Positions 8,165 to 17,386 of a stretch of DNA of 54,919 nt are shown here, in pieces. Each line of letters starts with the position of its first letter. Positions within the stretch are counted from its first letter, which is position 1. The notes under the pieces are model-generated. The model saw nothing but the letters and a program-made list of their open reading frames with translations, did no database searches and had not been told where the DNA came from. The position numbers and the translations under genes are program-made. The stretch comes from an uncultured Pseudomonadales bacterium (lineage in GTDB: Bacteria > Pseudomonadota > Gammaproteobacteria > Pseudomonadales > Azotimanducaceae): the NCBI GenBank assembly GCA_947258825.1, contig CAMYJX010000005.1, forward strand, positions 1-54,919, written 5' to 3'.

Positions 8165-8569
8165 ATGACCATAGCCCTAACAAAACCGGGAATCGATCTC
8201 GGCATCGTCACCGGCGACGGCGACGCGGCGCTGAAGTTCTACCGCGACACGCTGGGGTTCCGACAGGAACCTGACACGCCCTTCCCCGCCGGCGGAACCA
8301 TGCACCGACTGTGGTGCGGAGAGAGCCTCATCAAAATCGTGGTGCCTGACAAGGTTCCCGACGCCCGGCCGGCTGGCGGCGGGCCCATGGGCGGCACGGG
8401 CTACCGTTACTGGACCATCTCGGTGAGCAACCTCGACGCGTTGGTGGAAGACTGCAAAGCGGGCGGCTACCGCGTGCGGGTAGAACCGACGGAGGTGCGC
8501 CCGGGAATCACCATTGCCATGGTTGAAGATCCGGACGGCAACTGGGTGGAGTTTCTTCAGAATGGTTGA
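8165..8569 (+). CDS. VOC (glyoxalase/bleomycin-resistance/dioxygenase) family protein
   Basis: This 134-residue protein has a single two-module VOC fold. The N-terminal module runs through DLGIVTGDGDAALKFYRDTLGF and the C-terminal module ends with MVEDPDGNWVEFLQ, where the final glutamate is a usual metal ligand. The length is that of a single glyoxalase-type domain pair acting as a dimer. It stands alone between the divergent PLDc_N gene and the convergent thiolase gene, with only a weak ribosome site. No substrate can be assigned. Confidence 0.85.
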   Translation: MTIALTKPGIDLGIVTGDGDAALKFYRDTLGFRQEPDTPFPAGGTMHRLWCGESLIKIVVPDKVPDARPAGGGPMGGTGYRYWTISVSNLDALVEDCKAGGYRVRVEPTEVRPGITIAMVEDPDGNWVEFLQNG

Positions 8570-8625
8570 ACGCCCCGCGGCGACTGCCACGGGGGAGCGT
8601 CCAACCTCGAACACCCGATCGAGGG

Positions 8626-9807
8626 CTAAACCCGCTGCACCAGCGTTCCGGTGCCCAGACCACCGCCACAGCACATGCTGATCAGGCCGTACTCACCGCC
8701 ACCGCGTTGCAGCTCGTGCACCGCCTTGGTAATGAGAAAGCAGCCGGTGGCGCCAAGCGGGTGACCCAGGGAGATCGCGCCACCGTTGGGGTTTACCTTC
8801 GCCATGTCGGCACCCACGGTCTTGGCCCAGCCCAGCACGACGGAGGCGAAGGCTTCGTTAACCTCGAAAACGTCGATGTCGCCGATGCTGAGACCCGCGG
8901 ATGACAGCAGCTTTTCCGTTGCCGGGATGGGGCCTTCCAGCATGAGCACCGGATCGCAGCCGACCAGCGCCGTTTCGACGATCCGCGCCAGCGGCTTCAA
9001 GCCCAGCGCTTCGGCTTTGGCCGCCGTCATCATCAGCACCGCGGCCGCACCGTCGGCGATCTGCGAGGAGTTGCCGGCCGTATGCACGCCGTCTTCCCGG
9101 GCCACAGGCTTGAGCCCCGCCAGGGCTTCCAGGCTGGTGTCACGGGGAATTTCGTCCGATTCGAAAACCTTGGTTTCCTCGGTGCGTTCGCCGTTCTCGT
9201 CGAAAACCGGCACCTCCAGGGGAATGATCTGCGCGTCGAACCGGCCCTCAGCCTGGGCCTTGTGCGCGCGCAGCTGAGATTCCAGGCCGAACGCGTCAGT
9301 ATCCTGGCGGGTGATCTGATACTTCTCCGCCATACGCTCGGCACCCTCGAACTGACTGGTGAACTCGTAGTGCTCAAAGTAACTGCGGGAAACCGGCTTG
9401 CCGAGCTCGGGCTTGAGGCCCACCGCGTCAGAGCCAATGGGCAGGCGCGTCATGTTTTCCACACCACAGGCAATCACCACATCTGCCATGCCGGCGCGCA
9501 GAATACCGGTGGCCAGCGTCGATGCCTCCTGAGAGGACCCGCACTGAGAATCGATGGTGATGCAGGGGGTGGCTTCCGCCCCGCCATGGGACAGCCACGC
9601 GGTGCGCGTGACGTTCATGCCTTGAGCGGCCAGCTTGTTGATGCAGCCGCCGATGACCTGATCCACCTGGCTGGATTCGACGCCGTTGCGGTCGAGCATT
9701 TTCATTATCACCTGGCCCAGCGTGTCGGTGGGATGCACCCAGCCCAGAGAACCTTTTTTGCGTCCGACGGCAGAGCGCGCCGCGTCGACGATGACGATAT
9801 CCTGCAT
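8626..9807 (-). CDS. thiolase (acetyl-CoA acetyltransferase / 3-ketoacyl-CoA thiolase)
   Basis: This 393-residue degradative thiolase cleaves 3-ketoacyl-CoA with CoA to acetyl-CoA or propionyl-CoA. The nucleophile Cys89 lies in DSQCGSSQ, the active-site His349 in GHPLGATGC, and the second catalytic cysteine in MCCGGGLGTG near residue 380. The start gives the canonical N-terminus DIVIVDAARSAVGR. The sequence resembles thiolases of sterol or branched-chain degradation more than housekeeping FadA. It follows an alpha/beta hydrolase gene on the same strand after 137 bp and converges on the VOC gene; a weak hairpin (605-610 pairing with 619-624 after base 8000) lies between the stops. Exact chain specificity cannot be read from sequence. 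Confidence 0.92.
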   Translation of the reverse strand: MQDIVIVDAARSAVGRKKGSLGWVHPTDTLGQVIMKMLDRNGVESSQVDQVIGGCINKLAAQGMNVTRTAWLSHGGAEATPCITIDSQCGSSQEASTLATGILRAGMADVVIACGVENMTRLPIGSDAVGLKPELGKPVSRSYFEHYEFTSQFEGAERMAEKYQITRQDTDAFGLESQLRAHKAQAEGRFDAQIIPLEVPVFDENGERTEETKVFESDEIPRDTSLEALAGLKPVAREDGVHTAGNSSQIADGAAAVLMMTAAKAEALGLKPLARIVETALVGCDPVLMLEGPIPATEKLLSSAGLSIGDIDVFEVNEAFASVVLGWAKTVGADMAKVNPNGGAISLGHPLGATGCFLITKAVHELQRGGGEYGLISMCCGGGLGTGTLVQRV

Positions 9808-9944
9808 GATTTCCCCCTTTTCCGATGACGAGTGCAGTAACGATGAGCGGCCATGCCGCCTGTTGCCCGGCCCGCGGGGCCCGACGGCCGGCTAGTATGG
9901 CACAACTTAGAATCCCTGAACCGCCGGCGCGCCAGAAGCGCCGG

Positions 9945-10775
9945 TCAGAGAAAGGTTCGGACCGCCTGCAGAAACTCGTCCGGTTTGTCCAGCGGAACCG
10001 GATGTCCAGAGCCGGCAATCTCCTCCAGCCTGCAGTCGGCAAGCTCGCTTGCAAACCGTTCCGCAACCGGCCGCGACAGGATGTCGCTGAACTCGCCGCG
10101 AATGAGCAGGGTGGGCACGCCTATATTGGTAACCAGTTGCCAACCCTGGTCCGCCGGAATGCCTTCACGAGGGTTTTCAGGATCTCTCAGGGCCCGGTCG
10201 TAACGGTAGGTCCAGCCGCCCCCTTCGATGCGCATCAGCGACTGATAGACCCGGGTGCGATGATGATCTTCCGGCGGCACCGGGTTGTCCGTTCGGGCCC
10301 TTGCGAAGGCCTCTTCGCGGGTCGCAAACTCATCGTTGCGGGCCACGTTGCTCTGGATGGTCTTGAGACCCTGGGTATCGATCTCCGGCGCGATGTCCAC
10401 GATAACCAGCCGCCCCAGCTCAGCTGGCCGCTCGCCCGCGTAGCCAAAGGAGACAATTCCGCCCATGGACAACCCCAGCAGCACGAAGTCATCCAGGCCC
10501 ATGGCGTCGACGAAGGATTTCAGATCCTCCACCATCTCCGGCGTGCCGTAAGCGTCCGCGGGCGCCCACTGGGTCTCCCCGTGGCCACGCTGGTCCAGCG
10601 CCAGCACCCGGTAATCGGCAGCCATGGCTTCGGCAAAGGCATCCCAGCTGCGGGCGTGCCCCGTGTAGCCGTGCAGCAGCACCAGATCACGAGCGCCAGG
10701 CTTGTCGCAGGCCCAGTCCCGATAGTGAAACCGCAGACCTCGCAGCTCGATGAGCTCGTCGCGAACCTCAGCCAT
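9945..10775 (-). CDS. alpha/beta hydrolase
   Basis: This 276-residue cytosolic alpha/beta hydrolase has an oxyanion-hole segment LLHGYTGHARSW (residues 33-44), a nucleophile elbow GLSMGG with Ser103, and a C-terminal catalytic histidine in AGSGHPVPLDKPDEF. The N-terminal DQRGHGET strand-loop is typical. It may be an esterase, lactonase or C-C bond hydrolase; the fold does not decide. The ATG at 10775 has AGGAGA 5-6 bp upstream. It is divergent from the sulfatase-type gene and upstream of the thiolase on the same strand. Lactone opening after Baeyer-Villiger oxidation is one possible role but is only inferred. Confidence 0.9.
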   Translation of the reverse strand: MAEVRDELIELRGLRFHYRDWACDKPGARDLVLLHGYTGHARSWDAFAEAMAADYRVLALDQRGHGETQWAPADAYGTPEMVEDLKSFVDAMGLDDFVLLGLSMGGIVSFGYAGERPAELGRLVIVDIAPEIDTQGLKTIQSNVARNDEFATREEAFARARTDNPVPPEDHHRTRVYQSLMRIEGGGWTYRYDRALRDPENPREGIPADQGWQLVTNIGVPTLLIRGEFSDILSRPVAERFASELADCRLEEIAGSGHPVPLDKPDEFLQAVRTFL

Positions 10776-10900
10776 TTGCTTCTCCTGTCAGTTGCCGACC
10801 TAAATACCATAAAGCCTGACCAATTTCGCGCCGCAGCCGGGGATTGTTATGCTGACGCGCACCAGATCTATTCATCACGCACGGGGTTCCACCTGCCCGA

Positions 10901-12439
10901 ATGAACTTCCTGTTCATCACCGCCGATCAGTGGCGGGGCGACTGCCTGTCGGCCCTGCAGCACCCGTGCGTGCAGACGCCGACCCTGGACGCGCTGGCCG
11001 CAGAGGGCGTGCTGTTCGCCCGACACTATTGTCAGGCCGTTCCCTGCGGCCCATCCCGGGCGTCCCTGCACACGGGCCTGTATCTACTGAATCACCGGTC
11101 GGCTATCAACGGCACGCCCCTGGATCGGAGGCACGCCAACTGGGCGCAACTGCTGCGCGGCGCCGGCTACGACCCGGTGCTGTTCGGTTACACGGACACC
11201 AGCGTGGACCCCCGGGACTACCCGTCCGACGACCCGGCGCTGACCAGCTTCGAAGGGCTGCTGCCGGGGCTGAAACCCCAGGTGCTGCTCAACGAGGGTG
11301 ATCTCGCAGCCTGGGCAGCATGGCTGCAGGCCCGAGGCTGCCCGGTACCTGAACGTCTCTACGACCTGTTCCTCACCAAAGCCCGTCAACCGGAGTGGGA
11401 AGCAGGCGGTCCCGTGCCCACACCGCTGGCCCTGAAGGCCGAGCATCACGACAGCCGATTTCTCACCGACCAGGCCATCGACTACATCAACCAGGCGTCC
11501 GGGTCGACGGATCCTGGCTGGTGCGTGCACCTCTCGCTGCTGCGCCCGCATCCGCCCTGGATAGCGCCCGCTCCGTATAACGCCCTCTATCCGCCGGATG
11601 CGCTCCCCGATTTTCTCCGCGCGCCAACGCCCGCGGAGGAAGCCGTCCATCCGTGGCTGAACTACCAGATGCAACAGCGGGGAAGCCGAGTCCCCACAGA
11701 CGATCGCACGCTGCGGCGACTCAAGGCCTGTTACTACGGTCTGATGAAGGAGGTAGACGACAACCTCGGTCGGCTGATGCGCGCCCTGGAGTCCCTGGGT
11801 GAAAAAGACAGAACCTTCATCATCTTCACCTCGGACCACGGCGAGCAGATGGGAGACCATTGGCTGCTGGGAAAGTGCGGCTACTTCGATCAGTCGTATC
11901 ACGTGCCGCTCATCATCCGCGATCCCGCCGCCGCTGCGGATACGCGGGGCACCAGGGTCGAGGCGTTTACCGAGCATGTGGACATCATGCCGACGCTGCT
12001 GGATCGCGCCGGCATCGAGACGCCCGCGGCCTGCGATGGCAGATCCCTGCTGCCGTGGCTGGAATCGACGCGGCGGCCGAGCGGTTGGCGCGACGCGGCC
12101 CACTGGGAGTTCGATTTTCGAGACCCGGCCGACCCTGCCGTCGAGCGCGCTCTGGGATTGCCCTTGGATGCCTGCAACCTTACCGTGATCCGCGATGAAA
12201 AATTCAAGTACGTGCATTTCGCCGGCCTGCCGAGCCTGCTGTTCGATCTGACGGCAGACCCCGAAGAGCGCATCGACCGAAGCAGGGATCCAGGCATGCA
12301 GTCGGTGCGCCTGGCATACGCAGAAAAAATGCTGGCCTGGCGAGCCAGGCATGCCGACAGCACCTTGAGTCGTCTGAAGCTCACGGATCAGGGGCCGATA
12401 CGCCGAACAGACGATGGGCAGATCCGGCGAGGATTCTGA
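10901..12439 (+). CDS. alkaline-phosphatase-superfamily sulfatase / phosphonate monoester hydrolase type
   Basis: This 512-residue hydrolase shows metal ligands at Asp9 and Gln10 (ITADQWRGD), the maturation motif CGPSR starting at Cys49, which would be converted to formylglycine, and a second metal site at Asp312-His313 (FTSDHGEQMGDH). The context VPCGPSRASLHTGLY is closest to the phosphonate and phosphate monoester hydrolases of this superfamily, which also use formylglycine and show sulfatase side activity. There is no signal peptide, so it is cytoplasmic as in those enzymes. No formylglycine-generating enzyme gene is in the window. It starts 125 bp from the divergent alpha/beta hydrolase gene and is followed after 49 bp by a serine hydrolase gene on the same strand. 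Confidence 0.85.
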   Translation: MNFLFITADQWRGDCLSALQHPCVQTPTLDALAAEGVLFARHYCQAVPCGPSRASLHTGLYLLNHRSAINGTPLDRRHANWAQLLRGAGYDPVLFGYTDTSVDPRDYPSDDPALTSFEGLLPGLKPQVLLNEGDLAAWAAWLQARGCPVPERLYDLFLTKARQPEWEAGGPVPTPLALKAEHHDSRFLTDQAIDYINQASGSTDPGWCVHLSLLRPHPPWIAPAPYNALYPPDALPDFLRAPTPAEEAVHPWLNYQMQQRGSRVPTDDRTLRRLKACYYGLMKEVDDNLGRLMRALESLGEKDRTFIIFTSDHGEQMGDHWLLGKCGYFDQSYHVPLIIRDPAAAADTRGTRVEAFTEHVDIMPTLLDRAGIETPAACDGRSLLPWLESTRRPSGWRDAAHWEFDFRDPADPAVERALGLPLDACNLTVIRDEKFKYVHFAGLPSLLFDLTADPEERIDRSRDPGMQSVRLAYAEKMLAWRARHADSTLSRLKLTDQGPIRRTDDGQIRRGF

Positions 12440-12488
12440 AGCACATTCAATTCGAGCACTCGATCAGAAGACTGGGGAGACAGCAAAC

Positions 12489-13607
12489 ATGCAGGAGCTA
12501 TTGCAAACAGCGGTGGACAACGAAGTCGTACCTTTCGCCATCGCGGCACGAATTACCCCCGACGGCATCGTCGAGGAAGGCGCCAGTGGCGGCGCGGCCA
12601 TGGACTCCATCTTCCGCATTGCCTCCATGACCAAGGCCATCACCAGCGTGGCCGTCATGCAGCTGGTGGAGCAAGGCAAGCTGGCCCTGGACGAACCGGC
12701 GGAGACCCATGCCGAGCGCCTGCGTGGCAAGCAGGTTGTTGCCGGATTCGACGCCGACGGCACGCCGCGTCTGCGCGATCCTGCGTCACAGCCGACCATC
12801 CGCCAGCTTCTGACCCATACCGCCGGCTTCGCTTACGTCATCTGGAACGCCGACCTCCTGCGCGTGGCAAAACACATGGGCATGGACATGTCCCGTGACG
12901 TCGGCGCGGACATACTCGACCTGCCGCTGATGTCGGACCCGGGGACCCGCTGGGAATACGGGATCAGCACCGATGTGCTGGGCGTCGTGGTCGAGTCCGT
13001 GAGCGGCCAGTCGCTGGCCGACTACTTCGATGAGCACATACTGCTTCCGCTGGGGATGACAGATACCCACTTCAACGTGCCGGAAAACAAGCAGCAGCGG
13101 GTGCTGCCCGCCTTCTCCCGGGGCCCCGAAGGGCTGATCCAGACGATGCAGGGTATCGCACCAACAACTTTCTTCAGCGGCGGCGGCGGTCTGGCCTCGA
13201 CCCCGAACGACTACGCCCGCTTCCTGCAGGCGCTGCTGCGAGGGGGCGAGCGCGACGGGCAGCGCATTCTCGACAGCGCCACGGTGGAGCTCATGGCCCG
13301 GAACCATACCGACGCGTTGCCGATCAACCCCATGATTACCGCCAGCCCGAGGTTCTCTGAAGACTGCGACTTCTTCCCCGGCCAGCCCAAGCACTGGGGT
13401 CTGGGCTTCCTGGTCAACGCCCGGGACATTCCGGGCAGACGGAGCGCCGACAGCCTGGCCTGGGCCGGCGTGCACAACACCCACTACTGGATCGACCGTC
13501 AATCTGGTTTCGCCGGGCTGCTGATGACCCAGCTGCTGCCTTTCTGCGATCCGGCGTTCCTGAACCTGTACGAGGAAGTTGAGCGCGCGTTCTACTCGGG
13601 CAAGTAG
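12489..13607 (+). CDS. class C beta-lactamase-fold serine hydrolase (esterase)
   Basis: This 372-residue serine hydrolase of the beta-lactamase/EstB family (PF00144) has the nucleophile motif SMTK at residues 46-49 and a following tyrosine motif in RWEYGISTDVLG, the expected place for the YxN/YxS base. I chose the ATG at 12489 because GGGGAG lies about 10 bp upstream; a longer frame from 12414 overlaps the preceding gene. It lacks a signal peptide, which points to an intracellular esterase rather than a beta-lactamase. It probably belongs to the same transcript as the sulfatase-type gene. The substrate is unknown. Confidence 0.88.
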   Translation: MQELLQTAVDNEVVPFAIAARITPDGIVEEGASGGAAMDSIFRIASMTKAITSVAVMQLVEQGKLALDEPAETHAERLRGKQVVAGFDADGTPRLRDPASQPTIRQLLTHTAGFAYVIWNADLLRVAKHMGMDMSRDVGADILDLPLMSDPGTRWEYGISTDVLGVVVESVSGQSLADYFDEHILLPLGMTDTHFNVPENKQQRVLPAFSRGPEGLIQTMQGIAPTTFFSGGGGLASTPNDYARFLQALLRGGERDGQRILDSATVELMARNHTDALPINPMITASPRFSEDCDFFPGQPKHWGLGFLVNARDIPGRRSADSLAWAGVHNTHYWIDRQSGFAGLLMTQLLPFCDPAFLNLYEEVERAFYSGK

Positions 13608-13633
13608 GCCCGGCAGGAACTGCGCGCAAAGGG

Positions 13634-15124
13634 TCAGCTGTTCTCACCATGCGCGGGGCGTCGGTAGCGGAGCATCTTGCCGCTGCCTGCGCCCCTGTGC
13701 TGCCCATCCTCCAGCGCGATCTCCCCGTTGACGACCACCAGCCGGATGCCTTCCGGCGCCTGCTTCGGTTCGTCGTAGGTTGCGGTATCAACAATGGTGG
13801 CCGGATCGAAAAGCACCAGATCCGCCCAGTAGCCTTCACGGATCTGTCCACGGTCCTGGAGACCGAAGGTGGCGGCCGCTACGCTGGTCATCCGGCGCAC
13901 CGCTTCGGGCAGCGAAAGCACGCCGCGCTCGCGAACGTAGCGGCCCAGCACCCGGGGAAAGGTACCGAACAGCCTGGGGTGGGGCCGTCCACGCAGGTCG
14001 GGAATGCCGTCGGAACCTACCATCATGTCCGCGTGGCGCAGGTTGGTCTCGATGTCCGCCTCGTCGATGACGAAGTGGATACAGATGGTCCGATCTCCGC
14101 CGGGGGCGGTTAGCACGTGCTTCACTGCCTCGGTCACGTCGATACCGAGCTCGTTGGCAATCTCGGTGAGCATGCGTCCTTCGTACTCACGGAACGCGGG
14201 GCAGCTGGCGATGCGGATCACCTCCGCAAGCTCTCGATTCGGTTCGTCCAGATTGAAGTACTCGATCATCCGCCCGCTGCCCGCCGTGTAGGGATAGACA
14301 TCCAGTGTGACCCGCTGGCCGGCAGCCAGCGCGGCGTCCACACGCGCGAGAGACTCACGCACTTTGCCCCAGTTGGGGCGACCGGCCGCTTTGTGGTGGG
14401 AGATGTGCGCGTGCAGCTCAGCCTCCCGGGCGATGGTCAGCGTCTCTTCGACGGCTTCCAGCAGCCGATCTCCCTCGTTGCGCATGTGGGTGGTATAGAG
14501 GCCGTCATAGGCCTTGACCGCGCTTGCCAGCTCGATGACTTCCTCGGTATCGCTCCAGCGTCCCGGCCGATAGATGAGACCGGTGGAGAACCCGCAGGCA
14601 CCCTGGGCCATGGCCTGCTCAATGTGTCCACACATGGTGGCGGTCTCACTCGGCGTAGGCGCCCGCGCCTCCAACCCCATGGTCACGCCGCGAACCGTGT
14701 TATGACCCACCAGCATCAGGTTGTTGATGGCCGGACCTCTGGCGAGCACCGCGTCGAAGTAGCCGGCCAGATCGGTGAACAGCCCGTCGAGCCCGGCCAG
14801 AATACCGCCGCTGGCCACCAGGTAGTCCTGACCCGCCTCGGCCGGAATGGCGGAGAAGCCGCAGTTGCCGCTGATCACCGTGGTCACGCCCTGCGCCAGC
14901 TTGAAGGTCATATCGGGATGGCGGAAGAAAGCGCCGTCATCATGGGCATGGGTATCGATCAGCCCGGGGGCGAGGCAGGCGCCGCGACCGTCGATCTCGC
15001 GGCGAGCCGGGCCGGCGCTGCCGATGGTCCGAATCCGCCCCTGGTCCACCTCGACGTCTGCCGCAACAGCAGCACTGCCGGTACCGTCGAGCACCTGAAC
15101 GTTGCGAATGGCAAGGTCGATCAT
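13634..15124 (-). CDS. N-acyl-D-amino-acid deacylase family amidohydrolase
   Basis: This 496-residue amidohydrolase has the HxH metal motif in LIDTHAHDDG, the conserved cysteine ligand region ISGNCGFS, HMRNEGDRLLEAVEE for the middle of the barrel and late histidines in HISHHKA. The C-terminal GYWADLVLFDPATI is typical of D-aminoacylases and related hydantoinase-like enzymes. It converges with the serine hydrolase gene (26-bp gap) and lies just downstream of the GMC oxidoreductase gene on the same strand (52-bp gap), so the two may be co-transcribed. N-acyl-D-amino acids are the family substrates; the true substrate here is unknown. Confidence 0.88.
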   Translation of the reverse strand: MIDLAIRNVQVLDGTGSAAVAADVEVDQGRIRTIGSAGPARREIDGRGACLAPGLIDTHAHDDGAFFRHPDMTFKLAQGVTTVISGNCGFSAIPAEAGQDYLVASGGILAGLDGLFTDLAGYFDAVLARGPAINNLMLVGHNTVRGVTMGLEARAPTPSETATMCGHIEQAMAQGACGFSTGLIYRPGRWSDTEEVIELASAVKAYDGLYTTHMRNEGDRLLEAVEETLTIAREAELHAHISHHKAAGRPNWGKVRESLARVDAALAAGQRVTLDVYPYTAGSGRMIEYFNLDEPNRELAEVIRIASCPAFREYEGRMLTEIANELGIDVTEAVKHVLTAPGGDRTICIHFVIDEADIETNLRHADMMVGSDGIPDLRGRPHPRLFGTFPRVLGRYVRERGVLSLPEAVRRMTSVAAATFGLQDRGQIREGYWADLVLFDPATIVDTATYDEPKQAPEGIRLVVVNGEIALEDGQHRGAGSGKMLRYRRPAHGENS

Positions 15125-15176
15125 GAGCCGCTCCCCCTGTGTTTCTCAGTGTGTTCCAGCATCCAATCTGAAGCTG

Positions 15177-16712
15177 TCATAGGCCATAGCGCCCGGGACC
15201 GGTGCGCAACCACTCCCCGATCATCTCACCGATCATGATGCAGGTGAGGTTGGTGTTGGCTCGGGGCACGCCAGGCATGATTGAAGCGTCTGCTACCACC
15301 AGCTGATCCACCCCATGGGCGCAACCGAACTGATCCACCACCGCCAGCGGGTCGTTCGCCGGCCCCATCCGTGCGGTGCCGCAGGGGTGATAACCGCTGC
15401 CTGCGAATCGCCGGCACAGCCCGGCCAGCGCGTCGTCGTCTTTACCTCGAGCCGGATCGGGAAAGCTTACCGTCTCGACCAGATCCGCCAGGGGCCCGGT
15501 TTCCGCGAAAACCAGGGTGTCCTTCAGACAGCGCACCAGCCGGTCGACATCCCGATCGTCCTCGCAGAAGCGGTTGTCGATGACCGGTGCGCAATGCGGA
15601 TCCGCACTGGCAAGCCTCAGCTCGCCGCGTCCGAACTGATACTCCAGCACGGAGGCGATGGCAAAAGCCGGAGGCCGGTCCGGCCGGCCGGCGAAGCTGA
15701 GCTGTTCGATCTGCAGATCGTTGCGCTTGTCCGACCCCTCGCACGTGTAGCGCAGTATGGTCTGCATGAGCGGCTGATCGAAATCGATGAGCGATGCGTC
15801 CCGCACCTGACAGACCACGGCCAGCGCCGGATGATCGCTGAGATTTGCGCCCACCCCCGGCGTGTCCGCTCGCACATCGATGCCCAGCGCTTCCAGCTGT
15901 CGTTTGGGGCCGATGCCGGAACGCATGAGGATGGCCGGCGACATGATGGCCCCGGCGCTGAGCACCACCAGGCGCGCGCGGATCTCCGCAACGGTGCCCT
16001 GGGCATCTTCCACCTCCACCCCGACGCATCGCCCCCCCTCGATGACAAGGCGACGCACGAGCATGCCCGAACGGATCTCGAGATTTTCCCGCAACCGGGC
16101 CGGAGCCAGATAGCCCAGCGCGCAGGATATGCGCAGCCGACCCAGCTTGTTCAACGGGTGCGGGCCGGCGCCGGATCCCCAGGGGTCGTTGGCGTCCTCG
16201 CAAACGGGATAACCCAGCGCCTGCGCCGACTCCAGAAAGGCCGCATGCTGCGGCAGCAGCTCCTGCTTCGGATAGCGGCGGATGGAAATCGGTCCGCTAT
16301 CCCCGTGATGGGGCTCAGCGCCGAAATCCAGATCCCGTTCCAGCCGGCAAAAGGCGGGCAGGACCTGCTTCCAACCCCATTCGGGGTTACCCTGCTCCGC
16401 CCACTCGTCGTAATCCTCGGGCGCGCCACGCAGCGCGATGGTGGTGTTAACCGCGCTGGAACCACCGATGACCCGCCCTCGGGGAAACGCCACCTGTCGC
16501 CCCCGGACCGGTTCGTAGTCCAGGCCCCAGTCGTGCGCCCGATAGGAATTGTTGTGGCCGTTGGTCAGATCAAACGGCGTCTTGGAGGGGTCGGGATAGT
16601 CGGGACCGGCTTCGACCAGCAGCACCCGGCAGTGCGGATTCTCGCTGGCCCGCGCAGCGATCACCGAGCCGGCGCTGCCCGCGCCTACGATCAGAACGTC
16701 AAACACTTCCAC
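15177..16712 (-). CDS. GMC-family FAD oxidoreductase (choline dehydrogenase-like)
   Basis: This 511-residue flavoenzyme oxidises primary or secondary alcohols. The FAD motif GAGSAGSVIAAR starts near residue 10, the GMC signature RGRVIGGSSAVNTTI lies near residue 80, and the C-terminal active-site His is in GYHPCGTARMGP, followed by VVADASIMPGVPRANTNLTCI. The length is that of bacterial alcohol dehydrogenases of this family. There is no signal peptide. It precedes the amidohydrolase gene on the same strand. Given its neighbours it may oxidise terpenoid, polyethylene-glycol-type or aliphatic alcohols; nothing in the sequence decides between these. Confidence 0.9.
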   Translation of the reverse strand: MEVFDVLIVGAGSAGSVIAARASENPHCRVLLVEAGPDYPDPSKTPFDLTNGHNNSYRAHDWGLDYEPVRGRQVAFPRGRVIGGSSAVNTTIALRGAPEDYDEWAEQGNPEWGWKQVLPAFCRLERDLDFGAEPHHGDSGPISIRRYPKQELLPQHAAFLESAQALGYPVCEDANDPWGSGAGPHPLNKLGRLRISCALGYLAPARLRENLEIRSGMLVRRLVIEGGRCVGVEVEDAQGTVAEIRARLVVLSAGAIMSPAILMRSGIGPKRQLEALGIDVRADTPGVGANLSDHPALAVVCQVRDASLIDFDQPLMQTILRYTCEGSDKRNDLQIEQLSFAGRPDRPPAFAIASVLEYQFGRGELRLASADPHCAPVIDNRFCEDDRDVDRLVRCLKDTLVFAETGPLADLVETVSFPDPARGKDDDALAGLCRRFAGSGYHPCGTARMGPANDPLAVVDQFGCAHGVDQLVVADASIMPGVPRANTNLTCIMIGEMIGEWLRTGPGRYGL

Positions 16713-16770
16713 CCCCGATACCCGTATCCCTGCCGAGTATCCACCTGGGGCAGGGAATGTCTACGTCAGG

Positions 16771-16800
16771 CAGGCTGTTTCAGACAGTCTGTTTCAGGCA
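16771..16800. repeat. 14-bp tandem repeat, about 2.1 copies, containing a stop codon
   Basis: Units caggctgtttcaga (16771-16784) and cagtctgtttcagg (16785-16798) are followed by the first bases of a third. The stop codon of the following minus-strand gene (complement of 16794-16796) is inside the second unit, and the first unit carries the same triplet. This suggests the gene end was duplicated. Confidence 0.6.
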
Positions 16801-17291
16801 GGGCGGTGGCACTGATAGATGAAGTCATCCACGCCGTAGACGAGTTGGCTCGGTGAGATGCGATGAATCCGTGAAACCTCAGGCTCGGCGAATTCCGCTT
16901 CGATCGCCGTCAACGCGCCCCGGGAAAACGCGGCATCGTCGACGTGCAGATACTGATAGTCGCTGATGGCCTCGGTAAGCAGGGTTTCTTCCAGATGCCA
17001 CCGCCCCCGATAGGTGAACTCGAGAAGCAGCCTGCCCGAATCTCGATCCTCGAGCCGGGTCAGGCCTTCAGAGGCACCGTCGTTGTGAAATGTTTCTATG
17101 GTTCTGGCGACCAACGAGAGGCCGCCGGGATCGTCCACCTCGCAATACCAGGGCTTCTCCGTGAGCAGCTGAGCATCGATGCGGGTTTCGCCCTTGAAGA
17201 ACATTTGACCGAACAGGAACCCGAACAGAGCCGCGCCGCTGACAACAGCAAAAAGGGTCGTTCTGTCTTTTCGAAAAAGCCGCCGCAGCAC
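16794..17291 (-). CDS. hypothetical membrane-anchored protein
   Basis: I do not recognise this 165-residue protein. A positively charged N-terminus (MLRRLFRKDR) is followed by one hydrophobic segment at about residues 12-30, so most of the chain would be periplasmic. The remaining sequence is acidic, with two cysteines (one near residue 50 in WYCEVDDPGG and one near the end in IYQCHRPA) that could form a disulfide. The start is a GTG with a weak ribosome site. It follows the MerR gene by 95 bp on the same strand. No function is proposed. Confidence 0.6.
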   Translation of the reverse strand: MLRRLFRKDRTTLFAVVSGAALFGFLFGQMFFKGETRIDAQLLTEKPWYCEVDDPGGLSLVARTIETFHNDGASEGLTRLEDRDSGRLLLEFTYRGRWHLEETLLTEAISDYQYLHVDDAAFSRGALTAIEAEFAEPEVSRIHRISPSQLVYGVDDFIYQCHRPA

Positions 17292-17386
17292 GCCGATCCG
17301 GCTCCAACAAGGGTGTGACCCGTTACTTTGCCCGAGAAGGCGGGTCGCAATCTGTGCCGGGCTTCAAGTTATCGCAAGGACGACCT

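Noticed and set aside
17318..17346. GACCCG/CGGGTC stem after the MerR gene as a terminator
   Set aside because: The 17-base loop and missing T-run make it too weak to call.
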